A stretch of DNA of 64,000 nt, taken from assembly GCF_023370115.1 (NCBI RefSeq), contig NZ_CP097160.1:1798001-1862000 (forward strand), read 5' to 3'. Under the pieces are notes generated by a model. That model saw only the letters and a program-made list of their open reading frames with translations. It did not search any database and was not told the origin of the DNA. The stretch is from Gulosibacter sediminis (GTDB lineage: Bacteria; Actinomycetota; Actinomycetes; Actinomycetales; Microbacteriaceae). Positions 62,307-64,000 of the stretch are shown piece after piece. Made by a program: the position numbers and the translations under genes. Each line of letters opens with the position of its first letter. Within the stretch, counting starts at the first letter, position 1.

Positions 62307-63515
62307 GTGACTCCAGCCGCGAAGCAACCCCGCACGCGACGCTCCCTGCTTGAGCGCATTCCGTTCGTCGAACTCGCCGTGAGCAATGCGTTTCGCGTTG
62401 AGGATTCGTTTAAGCAGTGGCGAATGCGGCGGGCGCGGCGACGCGGCGACGTCGAGCAGGTCGAGGCCTACACCGGCTACGGCTCGACGACGCAGGTGCG
62501 GGTGCTCGGACGCGTGCACCTTGTGCCCGAGGCGGTGCGACGGTTTGGGCTGCGACGCTTCGCGTTGCTGAAGCTGCGCCGGAGCAAAGAACGCTCGGTG
62601 CGTGGCTGGCGCAGTTTCGTGCGCGTTGCCGTGCCGAACTCGACCGTGCGGGTGCGCATCCAGCACCATGAGTTTGAACTCAAGGCCGACCGGGGCGGTG
62701 TGCTCGACGGCACCTTTGACGTGGTGCTCGAGCCGGGCTCGCACGACGTCACGTTCGAGACCGTCGACGACCAGGTCACGACCTCACAGGTGATTGTCAC
62801 GCCGGCCGAGCAGCAGGTCGGCATCATCTCCGACATCGACGACACCGTCATGGTGACGTCGCTGCCTCGCCCCCTGCTCGCGGCGTGGAACACCTTTGTG
62901 CTCGACGAACACGCCCGCATGGCGGTGCCAGGCATGAATGTGCTCTACCAGCGGCTGATTGAGAAGTTTGGCGCGGAGTCGACGCCCTTCTTCTATCTGT
63001 CGACGGGCTCGTGGAACGTTGCCCCAACTTTGAGTCGGTTTCTCGGCCGCAATCTCTACCCGTACGGGCCACTGCTGCTCACCGACTGGGGGCCAACGAC
63101 GAAGCGGCTGTTCCGCTCGGGCACGGAGCACAAGCGCACGAGCCTGCGGCTGCTCGTCGAAACGCTGCCGAACGTGAAGTGGATCCTCATCGGCGACGAC
63201 GGCCAGCATGATGAGTCGATTTACGGCGAGTTCGCCGCCGAGTACCCCGACCACGTGCTCGCCGTCGTGATTCGCCAGCTGTCGAATACGGAGTCGGTGC
63301 TCGCGGGTGGGCGCGCCGGCAGCTCGGCACGGTGGCGTCGACGCGTGCGGGTGCCGTGGGTGCACGGCCCGAACGGCGCCGCCCTCGTGCAGGAACTCGC
63401 GAAGTACGGCATCCTCGACTACGACGAGCAGGCCGCCGAGTTGGTCGACCTCTCGAAGTCGCTTGCTGACAAGCGCGTCGCGCGGCCGCTCGTGCGGCGC
63501 GACGGCGAGGTGTAG
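62307..63515 (+). CDS. APP1-type phosphatase domain protein (DUF2183)
   Basis: 402 residues. N-terminal helical/beta region, then a HAD-like phosphatase domain with DIDDT nucleophile motif (GIISDIDDTVMVTS), YLSTGSWNVAPTLSRFL and WILIGDDGQHDESIY. Relatives include yeast App1 phosphatidate phosphatase. GTG 62307 with AAGGAT. Substrate in bacteria unproven. Confidence 0.9.
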   Translation: MTPAAKQPRTRRSLLERIPFVELAVSNAFRVEDSFKQWRMRRARRRGDVEQVEAYTGYGSTTQVRVLGRVHLVPEAVRRFGLRRFALLKLRRSKERSVRGWRSFVRVAVPNSTVRVRIQHHEFELKADRGGVLDGTFDVVLEPGSHDVTFETVDDQVTTSQVIVTPAEQQVGIISDIDDTVMVTSLPRPLLAAWNTFVLDEHARMAVPGMNVLYQRLIEKFGAESTPFFYLSTGSWNVAPTLSRFLGRNLYPYGPLLLTDWGPTTKRLFRSGTEHKRTSLRLLVETLPNVKWILIGDDGQHDESIYGEFAAEYPDHVLAVVIRQLSNTESVLAGGRAGSSARWRRRVRVPWVHGPNGAALVQELAKYGILDYDEQAAELVDLSKSLADKRVARPLVRRDGEV

Positions 63516-63535
63516 GGCGCTTCGCGAGCGATTCG

Positions 63536-63589
63536 TGCGGTTTTCTAGAAACGATGCGGTTACAACCGCAGCAATCGTAGAAAACCGCA
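63536..63589. terminator. Nested palindrome between convergent genes
   Basis: 12-bp perfect arms TGCGGTTTTCTA / TAGAAAACCGCA, with inner TGCGGTT-ac-AACCGCA. Fills the 74-bp gap; A/T runs within the arms suit a bidirectional terminator. Confidence 0.65.
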
Positions 63590-64000
63590 TCAAGCGGCGG
63601 CAGCCGGCGCCGCCGGCAGCAGCACCGTGAACACGGTGTGGCCGGGCCGGCTCGCGACCTCGAGTGAGCCGCCGTGCGCCTGCACGATCGCCTGCGAAAT
63701 CGCGAGGCCGAGGCCGCTCGACCCCTGGCCGGATGCGCGGGTGCGCGACACATCCCCGCGCATGAACCGCTCGAAGATGTGCGGCGCGACCTCGGGATCA
63801 ATGCCCCCGCCCGTGTCGGTGACTGTGAGCCGCACCCAACTACCGCTGTCGGTGCGCGGGCCGGTCGCCCCATCGGCAAACGACGTCGCGAGCGTCACGC
63901 GCGTGCCCGCATCCGTGTGCACCGCGGCGTTGCGCAGCAGATTGCCGAGCACCTGCGCGAGCGCCGTGCGGTCGCCGATCACCTCGAGCGACTCCGCCTC
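63590..64000 (-). CDS. Sensor histidine kinase, C-terminal part (cut by window end)
   Basis: The frame is open to the window edge, so only ~136 C-terminal residues are visible. Kinase ATP-binding domain: N-box VLGNLLRNAAVHT, G1 DTGGGID, F-box HIFERFMRGD, G2 GSSGLGLAI. The His dimerisation region and sensor lie beyond 64000. Confidence 0.9.
   Translation of the reverse strand, partial: EAESLEVIGDRTALAQVLGNLLRNAAVHTDAGTRVTLATSFADGATGPRTDSGSWVRLTVTDTGGGIDPEVAPHIFERFMRGDVSRTRASGQGSSGLGLAISQAIVQAHGGSLEVASRPGHTVFTVLLPAAPAAAA

Overview
The window is high-GC DNA with actinobacterial gene order: recA-recX, ftsK-pgsA-cinA-clgR with a DUF3046 gene, lepA opposite rpsT, and comEA-comEC. Codon usage, a TCGAAC-type SOS box and many starts preceded at 6-8 nt by a TAnnnT -10 box (leaderless mRNAs) fit a Microbacteriaceae-like organism. 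The family is inferred; no rRNA or other taxonomic marker is present. I see no tRNA, rRNA or CRISPR array.

Layout. 1-5.4 kb is a nitrogen-scavenging block: amine oxidase fragment, M20 amidohydrolase, amt, glnK and an ornithine-cyclodeaminase-like gene. 5.4-8.3 kb is a probable insert (TetR regulator, oleate hydratase, tail of a lost gene) bracketed by a 51-bp duplicated terminator. 8.3-10.1 kb holds an ABC-F gene behind two tiny, mutually overlapping leader ORFs. 10.1-26.3 kb is core genome: recX, recA, clgR, pncC/cinA, pgsA, ftsK, rnj, dapA, trmB, an Hsp70-like gene, lepA and rpsT. 26.4-28.7 kb is a three-gene aldehyde/stress operon lying between rpsT and holA. 29.9-34.4 kb is an IclR-GntP-CoA transferase-HMG-CoA-lyase catabolic cluster. 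34.5-42.2 kb holds a flavin reductase, an amidohydrolase, a PadR-hydrolase pair and comEC/comEA. 42.3-48.7 kb is a complete sugar ABC transporter with a ROK repressor and a ROK kinase. 49-52 kb has a small lipoprotein and leuS. 52-60.7 kb is the cytochrome bd locus: cydAB and cydDC, on one strand, are separated by a PEBP gene, an intact IS30-family element and a hypothetical gene. 60.8-64 kb has a DedA protein, a YedK/HMCES protein, an APP1-type phosphatase and the end of a sensor kinase.

The most unusual material is non-coding. One palindromic repeat family (about 71-75 bp, CATAGGTGTTGCGTTT arms) has three copies. A second (30-33-bp perfect arms) has two copies, one carrying the IS30 element exactly in its hairpin loop. 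The ABC-F leader chains three reading frames by stop/start overlap. A 19-bp element is shared by the promoters of the sugar transporter and its ROK repressor.
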